DNA from: Bugulina stolonifera
Lineage: Eukaryota; Bryozoa; Gymnolaemata; Cheilostomatida; Bugulidae
Assembly (NCBI GenBank): GCA_935421135.1
Contig: OW285191.1
Span: forward strand, 4,456,719-4,520,718
Length of the DNA: 64,000 nucleotides
Direction: 5' to 3'
The position numbers and the translations under genes were made by a program. The notes under the pieces were generated by a model. That model saw only the letters and a program-made list of their open reading frames with translations. It made no database searches and was not told the DNA's origin. Shown here piece after piece: positions 1 to 38,500 of this stretch (the stretch's first letter is position 1; each line of letters begins with the position of its first letter).

Positions 1-67
1 GGCAATCTGTCAATAATTAGTAGCCTAGTAGGCCTATCAGGATGTGAATTAATAATATTAAACTTAC

Positions 68-211
68 CTTGACCAAAGTGTTGATGTGTCTGGTTCATTC
101 GGTGATTTCCATTCCATTTCATGCTGAAGTAGTCCTCATTTTGCCAGAATTGGAAATGAGACCCAAAATTTCTTTTTAGCTTTACTCTATGAAGATAGCC
201 ATCCTTAATAT
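68..211 (-). CDS. single exon of an unidentified gene, partial
   Basis: Read on the minus strand, this stretch has an acceptor (ctgtag) at its upper end, a good donor (AAG|gtaagt) at its lower end, and one frame open throughout, giving about 47 residues that begin DIKDGYLHRVKLKRNF and end MNQTHQHFGQ. The composition (Trp, Phe, His, Asn rich) looks like real protein rather than chance translation. I do not recognise the family. It would be the internal exon of a gene extending off the left edge, divergent from the USP37 gene to its right. No second exon was found in 212-470, so the call rests on one exon. Confidence 0.4.
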
Positions 212-470
212 CTACAGTAATATAATCAAACTATTATGCCTTTATAAATAGATTAGACGTCATATTTTAGCATTAAGATGGATGAGTCTAGAAATGCTGT
301 CAGTAGACCTATATATATTCTGTGACCATAAGATCACCCGAAATGTAGATATTACAAGCATTATTTATATATGATACTCATTTTGTAATATTCCGTCTCC
401 ATTGTCTATCACACCAATCCAAAGTATTAGACATCTGAAAGTTGCATCCTACTGCTTTCTCTTCTGCTAG

Positions 471-26935
<26,465 letters not shown>

Positions 26936-27343
26936 AATGATGATGTCATACATGAATATTGGCTGACCTACGGCAGCCACCCCCTCGCTCCCGGTATACA
27001 TCGCACTAGTCACTTTTGTATCTCATTTAATAATTTTGTATTTATTTTATTCTTTGGTCCAAGATATTAGAAACATTTTTATATTCAAGTTTTTGTAGCA
27101 TATTGTGGACGATATCAAAATGTAATCCCATAATGCCTTGCTGGTGCTTGTTCACAATGCACCAGCAAAGGTAGAAGTTATTATAGTATACTGGGTAATT
27201 GCCTGTGTTTCTAAAACTATTGTTGGTTCACTGTTTTAATTTAATTACTAGTGATAAATAGCGTGAAATACAAAATATATCTACAAACATTTATTTCCAC
27301 TCGGTAGTTACGAAGTAGGTTATATTGTGTACCTCTGCGTACA

Positions 27344-27349
27344 AATAAA
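27344..27349 (+). promoter_or_regulatory. candidate poly(A) signal for USP37
   Basis: AATAAA about 410 bases after the USP37 stop codon, in AT-rich sequence. It is chosen only by position; nothing else supports it. Confidence 0.35.
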
Positions 27350-28841
27350 GTAAATGTCTATTTCATGTACAATTTTTGATGTCGGACCCATTAAGCATGT
27401 AGCAGGAGGTTTTCATGTGCTCAATAATACACATGTATAAACTCGGGCCTTAGTCTATTATACCTAGCTGCATGTGACTTTTAGTGTAACACAGGTACAA
27501 TAATAATTGTTATTTATAATTGCTGAGAAATCCTTTTCAACTAGAAAATAGTGGCAGCATATAACTCATTAGCAGTCTACCAAGTTTCAATTGATGTTTG
27601 TCTTTCACCAAATACAAAGTATATCAATATGCATTTTGGGCATATTCAATTTATCAGGTACATAAGGTAAACTACTCCACTGTTGACTGGTGTGTAATAC
27701 TGTAAGGAATAGCATATTATGAGTGGTGCTAGGCTCCTTCCTAATTACATAATGACTGAGCAGTCATCAGTCAGTTAACGTGCAAGAGTATACAGAAATA
27801 ATAAATAAGGTCATTGCCTGTGTGGGACCCTTTGTCAAACAAATATTTAAACTTTGATATACATGTATAAGAGGCACTCAAACTTGTCTGAATAGCAGAT
27901 TCAAGACAAGATCCACATTATTTCACACCTTCCCCCCCCCCCCCCCCCCGCCTTTGTCCTGCTCTGGGTGACAGACTTTTGCTTGATGCCGAATTTAATC
28001 AAACGTCTCCATCTGGTCAGGTCGTCGCTGCATCTTTGCTGTCTAGATTAAGTCACCTGAGGTTTGCCTTTAGGATGTTACCCCATCTACTAGGTCTACA
28101 CTGCCTTCCACTTCCATCTTGTATTGTTTCCTACTGTTTTTCTGACTTTCTTCTCATTGAGTCTCTTATTGGCATCACATTTGCTTCATCTGTTGTGTCC
28201 TCATTCCGCCTATGTTCATCTGAGGCAGTAGGCTATCTAGCCATGTTCTTCTCACGTGAGGTCATCTTGTCCGAAAGATATCCAGTGATGGACCATGTCT
28301 TGCTCATGTAAAGTAGAGATGGTCTGATTGCAGTTATATAGATTATGCTTGTAGCTACTTCATATACATATGTTATAGTCAACATTTACTGCAGGAACAC
28401 ATTAATATAGTAGTTAGAAAAGATAGAAACAAACAGTAAGAACAGGAATATTGGGTAAAACATTAGAATTTTAATCCCAACTACATAGCCATCTGTAAGT
28501 ACACATAACTGCTGAGTAGGCCTGCAGTGAATATTTGAATAGCTGCCAGCACCAGTAAATATAAACTTGAACACAGTTGAATGTTATACTTTCATAATTA
28601 TGTCACCAACTAGTTTGGTGCCAGGTTAAGTTATTTCCTACTTTATGATACAGTTTATCATAGCACAGACAGTGCGTAGCCAAACAATATAATTTCTAAA
28701 TCAAACTACAGGAATTCAGTAAAAGACAACCAGCTCCATTTACACAGTAAAATCACCAAAACCTTTTGATCATCAGTCCATGACTATGATGTGCTAGATT
28801 ATGCAATATTATTTCTGTTATAGCATAATATATATATTATG

Positions 28842-28885
28842 CTTAGTACATTTACATTGTATATGTACAATGTAAATGTACTAAG
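28842..28885. repeat. 44-bp near-perfect palindrome
   Basis: The arms are cttagtacatttacattgta and its reverse complement, meeting at a TATATGTA centre, immediately preceded by another small palindrome (gcataatatatatattatgc). It could form a hairpin in RNA or a cruciform; no gene is attached. Confidence 0.85.
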
Positions 28886-29445
28886 GAACTTCATGTACAT
28901 ATAATTCCTATGGCTATTGCACTATAAATTATATGCTATCTTACATGTATATTATTATAATGCTCAGGCTCAATGCTACTCCATAGCATGTTAGTTTTGG
29001 GGATACTTTTGGGGGCACTGGGCGACATCCCACACTAGGAACAAATTAAGCTCACAGATCTCAAACTAATTATTGGCCTCAGTCAAAAGGGTCACATTAT
29101 GAACTAACTTAGAACTACATAATGTACTTCATGTAAGCGTAGTGTACAGATTATATACAAATAAATACCCTAATATCCAACAATCAAGGTGAGAGACTCA
29201 GTTTACTGTATCAAGTTAATTTTAAATTAAAGTTGTAATGATTTTATAAAGTGTAGCAGATTATAATCATGTTATTATCTGATGGTAACTTCAATGTTAT
29301 TGGATAAAGTATGCAGATCCCTTGTGAAACTGTGTATAGCAATTCTACATAATATTAAATAAGTCATTACATTTACTAAAGCTATAATTATAATAATATA
29401 ATGTGACCATGTACTTCAAATAAATTATTCCTGGAAATAATGCTA

Positions 29446-29982
29446 GGGCCACACTGACGCGATTTTTTGTGCGAATAGCGAATTTTGCCCAAAGGCGAAT
29501 TCGCAAATCGCAAATTTTGTCCGAATTCGCGCAAAATTAGCGATTTCGCACTCGCTGATCTCAATCAGCTAATTCGCAACTCGCTAATTTGTGATTGGCC
29601 AATTTTTACTTGTCACGTTATTGTCACGTGTTCAGAGCCACGGATTTTCAATCAATCATGAGTTTAAATTATTATATTAAAATATTTATTTTAACTGATG
29701 AATAAAATGACTACTTCCGTTTGCAAGAATTGTGTAAAACAATGAAAGTAAGAATAAAATGATTATTCTATTTTAATTATATTTTTATTTTACATTTTTC
29801 GGAGTTCTAGTTCTGCAGTGAATGAGAAACGCGACCGGGGATAATAATTTTTGATCCCTCATTGGGTGAAATCAATGCGAAATCGCTTATAGCTTTTGCA
29901 GTGTGGCACGCTCGATTATAATTTGCGAATTCGCCTTTGGCCAAACTTCGCTATTCGCAAGAAAATTCGCGTCAGTGTGGCC
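29446..29982. mobile_element. 537-bp MITE with about 60-bp terminal inverted repeats, TA-flanked
   Basis: The ends read (G)GGCCACACTGACGCGA with imperfect inverted repeats of about 60 bases (GCGAATAGCGAA, AAAGGCGAATTCGCAAAT on both sides), flanked by TA (29444-29445 and 29983-29984). The interior is rich in TTCGC/GCGAA words and has no reading frame. A TA target would fit the Tc1/mariner group, but the family is not recognised. Confidence 0.85.
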
Positions 29983-31967
29983 TAAGCATAATTAATATAT
30001 GTTTTCAGAGAGAAGACAACTTCCCATTTTTATTAATAAAATATTAGTTATTATGATAGAGTATGATTGTACAATGTACATTATGTTAATTGTTATACAC
30101 TATACATTATAGTGCAATCATGTATCTTATCATTATGTGATCATAGCATTTGGGAAGGTCACTGAAGAAAAGCTTTCGTTTTACTCAGGGTTTAAAATTG
30201 TAGATGGTGCCCTACACCCACCCCTCCTCCCTCACCCCTACTTTGCACCCAAAGCCATAGAGTGGTGAGTTGCATCCATCTCCCTCTAATTTGCTCCATG
30301 TCCAGTACTACATGTACATCATCTCCATACCATGAAGGGCACTGACCTTCACAGTAGCCTACAGACCTACACATATCTGCAAGATTAGTCGAGGGGTGTG
30401 AGCTCACAGATCATGTAGCCTGTGTTATACACAGCTTATTGCTAACAACCAATGATATCACTCCAGAGATTCAGTTAGTGAACATGCACATCTGCTATGT
30501 GTTCATATTATTACATTATTGCACAAGGGATGTGAGGTAGAGAACTAGAGGTAAGTTTATATTTACATACATGTATTGAACTGTAGCAGACCAGTAAATC
30601 TAGTTAGGAACTTTGTTGCACTATTGCATTATTTGCAAATTCGCCACAACATGTTATTTTATTTGGTGTAGATAATCAGTACCACAGTTAATAGCAATTT
30701 TAAAGTTTTGTGGGAATTAACCTTCCACCCTAGAGCTATCTGTAAATGTGTGGTTTATATTTAAACAAATTTACTTGTAACATTCAGTGGCACTATACAT
30801 ACTAGCCTAAAAGGGAGTCAACTTGCTGAGGTATGTCTATCGTATATGTCTATGTATAATGCTGTATAACTCAAGAATAGCAATAGTATGTTTTACATCA
30901 CAGAAATGAAATTCTACTGAACATTTTTTCTTGTTCTTAATAATATCGGTGGCTACTATTTATTAGTTCGGTCAATTTACAATCCATGACTGTAGCATTG
31001 AGAAGTGAGATGTGACAACACCGTCCCTACCATCAGCAGTAGTAGGCGAGGGTCGGCAGTCAGTTACTTGTAGATATCAGTTTGGGAGGGTCACCAGAAA
31101 CCAGGACCTTCCAGTGTACCACATTTGATATTAGACGTAATGATGGGTAGCATGGATTTATGTTTTTTTTTCAGAGAATAGTACGATGTCTAACGGTGGT
31201 TGTTTGTTTATATATTTTAATATGAAAATGTATTCGTAGGTACTTGACATAGTACATGACGATAGAATAATAATTGTATAATGAATAGTGCCAAAGTTAC
31301 AAACAAATTCATGTGATAATAATTCAATATATTAATTGATTTTGGCTAACACAGAATATATCTCAATATTTCACTAGTCTCAGTTCACAAATAGTACTTA
31401 TGCTATACAAGTTCATGCATGGCTGAAGTTGAGGAAAGGGGAGCTACCTGTATACCCACCCTGAAACGTAACACACCTGTGGTTGTGTTTACACATGCTA
31501 CATACGCACATACCAGCTAGTTGGTAATTTACATCATAGTATAATTTGAGCATTCAAAAGCTTTTATAAAAAGACAGGTTGCAGATGGCAGACTTACATG
31601 TACTTTGTTTCATTGAGTTGCAGCCAGCTGTTTAAGCAGCCTATGTGTATCAACATTGGTAGGTGGATGACTATGTCTTTGAAAAGATCAAATTATTGCA
31701 AAAGATCAAATTATTGCATAGGTCTAAAAGCATGTGCTGCATAAGTATTATAGCCCTACAACATTGTATTTCTTCTGCTTGCATTATACGTGTCAGTTTA
31801 TAAGTAGAATACTGGTCACACAGATACATGTAGATTTAGTATCACTTATTACCTTAAAAAGACTCTGTGGTAGAATCTGGTTTTAATCAACAAGATTGCA
31901 GGCTCTGTAGGAAGTATTATGCAGTTATTATGTATTTAAATCTGTTCATTGCAGACGAAGAGTAACA

Positions 31968-32526
31968 ATGGAGACCTTTCTATTGATAGTCGTTCTCTCA
32001 ACGCTGCAATTATGTTCTGTCCAATCAGATGGTATAACGACGTATCTGCCAGCCAATGAATCAGCACCATCTACTTCTGTACTGATTGGAGCGTCACCGA
32101 GTGAGTTTCAAGCTGCCTTCTTATTTACGTGGTGTCAGGGATTTAAGGTTACTATGTTTGGGAACTAAACTTTCAGTAGTAGCAACACATTAAATTTGGA
32201 AGATATCAAAAATCTTTGTCACACTTTTGGTTTCTAATCGTTATGCTCACAAGAATCTGTACATCGCAGCTGCATCATATCGGATTGAAAGATGTAATTT
32301 AAAATGAAATACAAAGCTATAGCTTACTAGGTAGAATGTGCCTCAGATATTGCTTCTGGAAACAAATGCGGGTCAACCAGCTCATATATTCTCCACCTGT
32401 TTGGATAAAATAAAAAAAGGTGTTGAACGCCGGTGGCTCCTGCGGGATGAATCTGTAATACTTTGTCAGACCAGATCTGTGCATAGGTCAGCTGACTCAT
32501 CTACATGTACGTTCCTATAACACCGC

Positions 32527-32579
<53 letters not shown>

Positions 32580-35500
32580 GGCATTTTTGGTTAATTTACA
32601 TCCTGTGACAAAGTTATCTTACATGCATGACTTGCTCACATCTTACCATTATCTGGAGGTTATAGGGATTCAGCTGTTACGACATTGTAGCTTCCTATAA
32701 TCACATTAAAATATAAAACTGAAGTTCTAATAACTAAGAAGCAACCTATTGATGTATGACTCAGATATTTTGGTAAAAATATGGATTTTGAAAGACTTTC
32801 TCTGCCAATAACATATCGTGTTTTGTTGAAGACAAACTTTTCTTGAGGTTGTCCTTGACGCTGTCTGTGTACATCCTGAGCAGTAGAGATATTATAAATA
32901 CTAGATACATAATATGCACCCAAGTTTTTGCTTGTGTAGCCGATAGTATAGAGATGCCACTTTCTGTTACAGGATGTTTATTGTTTGGGTTAGGACAAAC
33001 CCGGAAACCATGTTGGTACGTTCAGAATCTAGTCTATTTTATCAGACTAACATAGAATGTATTGCATATATTATCACTGTAGTTGAGGTTGGGTTGAGTA
33101 GCCACCAGTAGTAGATAGAGTAGGTGAGGTCTATATTAAAATCACATGCTGTACAACGTATAATTCATATAACATGATGATGTTTTGACTTACTGTATAT
33201 GGTGTGAAAATATTATTCTGGGTTTTTTTTACCAGTTTTACAACTTTTTACAACTGATTGTCCATCGTGTGAAAATAGCCATATTCCTTCCCACTGGTCA
33301 GCTGGTATCAATATTTGAACAGGATAGCGACATTGTTGACCAGATAACGCTGCCCATTTAACCTTGTACTGCCTTGTAAACCGTTACATGTGCAGTGGAT
33401 ACTATTTAGATTACTGAAATGATGATAACAGTTTCATTGGAGTATTTATAGAGTGAGAGGTGTACTGTTGATTGACCTATCATTAGATGGACATGTAATA
33501 GCTGACCTGGGCATCAGGCCTAGTTCTAGTCTAAACCAATCAGGAAGCAGAGTTTAGTTCAATGAACTGATGGACATTTGAGAATATGTTCAACATATAC
33601 ATGTACACTGTAATAGATGTGGATGTTTATCGCCTGCAACAACTAGCAGAGATTCGGAGAATTTTATTAAATGTAATTAAATAACTTTGTTTTCTTGCTC
33701 ACATCCTTATCCAATACCATTCCCACATCTCTAGGATCCTGGATTAGTATTATATCAATTAGACAACCTGCACCTCATGAACAGCCTATCAGCATTAATT
33801 ACCTATCAGCAGGTCAGCAACTGAACCAGGACCAGGATCAGCTGATACCCCTCCCATCCTCCTATGGTGGTGATTACATCATATCCTGTAATTATAATCC
33901 TTTATTTGAATTGACAAACAGTATTATAGGATTATCTTTAAACTCACTGATAAATTGTATTGTTTACTACATGACCTTCATCCAGTGGAGGTACTGGTGG
34001 AGATTTGTCCTTCTATTATCTTGTCCTATCTTATATTAAGTAAAATGGAATGCTATTTAGCCTACTTTCCATAGAGTCTTGTTGAAACCAAAAATCAGCT
34101 CTGTGATGCGATAGCCTGAGTGACAAGCTGCCAAATTTACATCATGCATTGGTTTGAACAAGGTACAGGGTACCGAGGCTATGTCTGTTTACAATCTTGA
34201 CTGCACAGCAGGTGGTATTAGATTGCTGGACATAACATTATGAAAATACATTTTGTAGCTGATAATAAAAGTGATGTTCTAAGGCTCAACCAAATAGAAT
34301 AAGTTTACTAATCAAGGCCATTGCAATAAGATCGTGTTTTTTTCTGAATAACTAGCAATCTAAAAACTAAAGCACTTAGTAGAACTAGTAAATGGGAAGC
34401 AAGAGAATAAACTCTTCTCCCTCACATGACATCTGCTTGACACCTCCTCGTGCCAAGTTGTTGCACACAACTAAACTGTCTTATTGCGGACACAGCTTGC
34501 GGATATGTGGTTCTCCTGTAGTTGGTCTGCTATGACATCTATTTCTGGCACCACCAGAACCCACACAAGGTTCACCACAATTTCATGAAACTGTCAAAAA
34601 AATTTTCAAGGCAAAAAATTTAAATATGGAAGGAAGATCAGCTTGTGTGACACATTAGGTGACAGAATATGAATTATCGTGAATTAATATGATCTTGAAG
34701 ATCTACTTTGTATAAATTGTTTAATAATTTGGCAGATTGCAGAAGGTAATTTGGATAAATGAGCTCAGTGTGCAGTAGGCCTATATACTTGGGTACTTTA
34801 GTAGTTACAGACTTGCCCTATGTAAAATAAGTTACAGACTTGCCCTATGCAAAATAAAGTTAGTTACATACTTGCCCTATGTTGAGCAAGTTACAGACTG
34901 GTATACTGATGTACAGATGACTTCGTGGTGTTGTGGTCTAAATTACAGAATACCATACATCATTCATTGTTATTATCCAGATTTAGTTTTTTGACCCTAC
35001 TACTATTGTATGTACATGTACATGTATATACACTACTTAGTACTTACCATCTTCAACTCTATAGTAACCAATAGTATAGGTCGATAGTCTATAGCAACCA
35101 ATAACATAGTCTTGTCTATTTCGCCACCTCTAGCTGAACCATCCTCTACCTAAACCATCCGTGTTTTACAGATAGTGAAAATGCTACTGTGGATGACCAA
35201 GAAAGTTGGAGCGTTCTCACTTACCCCCCAACTTTGGAAGACATCAAATGGAAAACTGGACCTGTGGAGCTACTAGTGCAAATAAGCCAAGTTCCTTCAG
35301 ATGTAGAACTGCTTAGTTTGAAGGCCTCAGTAGACAGCACACGCATTGCGTACATCGAGGTAGCTATGAATTTAGGTTACTGCTAACTGCTGTAGAGGAG
35401 AGTGGGGACATGAATATTGTTATGTTATATACCATGTATGTAGTTTGGCTATCTGCACTCATTCATCAAGTACATAATATAGAAGAGTGTGATCCTTTAG

Positions 35501-38500
35501 CCAGTTGTACCTAGCCTTGAGTATATCCAACTGATAATACATGTAACACATTATTGGATATACATTATTTTATACATGTTAGGATTGTTTGAAATGAATA
35601 TTAGGTTAGAAGGTGCCTATTGCATTAGAGTGGAATTTTTAACAAAAATTAAACACTGTGTCTATTTATAACAATTGCCGATATACTGTAGAAGTCAAAT
35701 AGAATACTAGCTGTCAGTTTAGTTATTACTGCAATGTCACACGGATAGAACACCAACCAGTACCATATTCTGCATCGGAACTACCTAAGAGCTATGGTAT
35801 ACAGTACACTGACATACTATTAGCACGGCTTATATATTTGTAATTTACAGGGTGAAGAGGCATTCACGCCAGGTATGATAGAGGGAGACAACTCTTCTGC
35901 TACAAGGCACTCTCAGTATAAAAATATTACTTTTACAGGTAAGCACATGGTCTATACTCTACATTGTAGAAAGTCAATAGTTTAAAAGCCTTGTGAAAAC
36001 TGTGTATTTACTAATACTACACTACATAGCCATTTCATATTTTAGTAGTTTAAAAGAAAGAGAAGACGACTTTGTATAATGATATTCATGTTGTCCCTAG
36101 TGCTGTCCCTAGCCTAGTAACTACTGCATGACCTCATTCATCCAAAAACAAAAAACTAAAACAAAACATCATCAGTAGCTGCAGATGTTCATTATCTATC
36201 AAACACAACTTTGAAAGTACAAATAATGATGATTATTATCATTATTTGTACTTTAAATTTATTTGTGTTTTGATCTAATTTTATTTAATTATATTGTACT
36301 GTACTATAGCAGTAACACAGTGTAGTACAAGTTCATTTAATCATCGTAGTATTATCAGATACTATGTAGAGTCTATCTAATAGATATTTGATTATCAACA
36401 TCATTCAACCCTAATGTGTGCTCCCTACATAGTTACATTGCATACACACGTAGACCAATTCATCTGGAATGCTGTATTATAATAACAATCTACTGTTTTC
36501 AAGGTAAATGTTTTAGAATAATTCAATGTCTACTACATAGTAATATAAACACTAAATCACAGGAAAGAGTTACAATGTAGGTGCTAGAATAGAGAAAAAT
36601 TTTCCTCCTGCACCACTACAGTTATTGTAAAAACAAAGGCTATCCAAGATTTCTCGGAAATGTTTTACAATATTCATTTCGTAGTGGAAAAACAATATAC
36701 AATATAATTCTGCAGAAATTTTGGATAGCCTTTGTATTTTTCACTAAAGCTTCCATAAATATTATTGCTAGCCTCCTGTTGACTCTTGTTAGGTTCTCGA
36801 AAGGTGCCCCATCGAGACCTCAGTGGCCTGTCTATACTGGGCTAACGTCGCCATGAATTGTACTGCTACATTCGGTGCCATATCATGACAATATCGCCAA
36901 GATTTTGTGACACTTTAAAGATAACTATGGAATGTTTCTTTATCAATTTTAATAAAAACATATTCTACTGAAATAGAATCACTTTGAAAATGGATAAATA
37001 AATAATATTCATGTAAAGTTTGAAATCTCAAATTTGTTGGCTGATGGGCCACAAAGATCCTTTAAGTTACTTTCTTGGTGAGTATAGTTGCATGCGCAAT
37101 GGATATAGACACCAATTTTGAAAATGGCTCGGTGAAATCAGTTTTGACCGAATACAGCCAACCCAAATTATGGTCTCGTATGGTCTCGGTGGGGCTCCAA
37201 GAACGGTGCTGGTTTAGCCAAAACCAGACCAAATCTTGTTTGCATTATTTTACATGTATTTCTTACTCTCAATCAAGTAATCAAATAATTGATTAAGGTC
37301 CTGCAGAGCTAAATTATGATTAAATGTAGTTAAAAGGTTTGAGGGTGGACAGTGGATAACAGTGCTGTCTTGCAGTAGTGACCATTCATAAGAGGGGGAG
37401 AATAACTCCTCTGACAAATACTACATGTATGTCGTAATAGCATGAAGAGCATTTCAGTTGTATAGTAGTCTTACTGGGCCCAACACATTTCAGTGCAGCC
37501 TGAAACACTGGGTAGGACGGAGCTAGTGTTGACTATACTATACCAGAATGCATCAGCTGACATCTCCAACGGCACCAGGATTCAGAAAGAAACTGTAAAG
37601 ATAATGAATATCGCTGTAGTCAGAGTTCAGAGGGTGGTTGATAAAGTATTCCAGTACTGTGTGTATTTATTGGTGAGTCAGCTGTTAGGCTGTGCATGTT
37701 AGATTTATAGTTAGCCTGTTTTCCAGCATATTTCTGCATTAACCTATGAAACAAAGTTTTCGGTCTAAAGCGCTATTGATTACCTGTGAATGTTAAACTA
37801 CAAAACTACACATTCTAATTACTTTGAAAGTGTAGAAATTCATATTTATTATAACAAGTAGCTTCTGAACGCTTATCAGTGAAACTCTAGTCATGTGATG
37901 ATGTGATGTATGTTAATCATCTATGGATCTTGTTAAGAAGTTATCTCCCCTGAAGTGCCTTTAAACAGAGGTTATTCAGAGATGACGACTTCTCATTATG
38001 ACAAGAAGCTAGTAAACGCATGTGGCTGATACAGTGGCGACTTCTCATTATGACGAGAAGCTAGTAAACGCATGTGGCTGATACAGTGGCGACTTCTCAT
38101 TATGACAAGAAGCTAGTAAACGCATGTGGCTGATACAGTGGCGACTTCTCATTATGACGAGAAGCTAGTAAACGCATGTGGCTGATACAGTGGCGACTTC
38201 TCATTATGACGAGAAGCTAGTAAACGCATGTGGCTGATACAGTGGCGACTTCTCATTATGACGAGAAGCTAGTAAACGCATGTGGCTGATACAGTGGCGA
38301 CTTCTCATTATGACAAGAAGCTAGTAAACGCATGTGGCTGATACAAAAGATGCACATAATGGAGTAACTAAATTATAATGGATATGAAGAGAAGATAACT
38401 CTACAGCTATAACTTTCATTTGCAATGATTGTTTACAATTACCAAAGCGTCTGTTGTATCATGACTTATTATCTCCTGTATATGTGTTGTTTTAGCTGGT

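Larger units (their letters stand above)
26936..31950. other. intergenic gap between USP37 and the SLC10 gene
   Basis: No supported exon. It holds a C run at about 27933-27950, a possible LINE tail remnant on the minus strand at about 27950-28330 (reverse-complement frames give WRRL-type C-terminal endonuclease/RT-tail-like words with breaks), a 44-bp palindrome at 28842-28885, the MITE at 29446-29982, and AT-rich sequence. A 5' untranslated exon of the SLC10 gene probably lies here, since that gene's first coding exon starts with an acceptor at about 31953. Confidence 0.6.

Noticed and set aside
27950..28330. Possible protein gene of 110 codons on the plus strand
   Set aside because: The reverse complement reads more like a decayed LINE tail, and neither strand has splice or start support.
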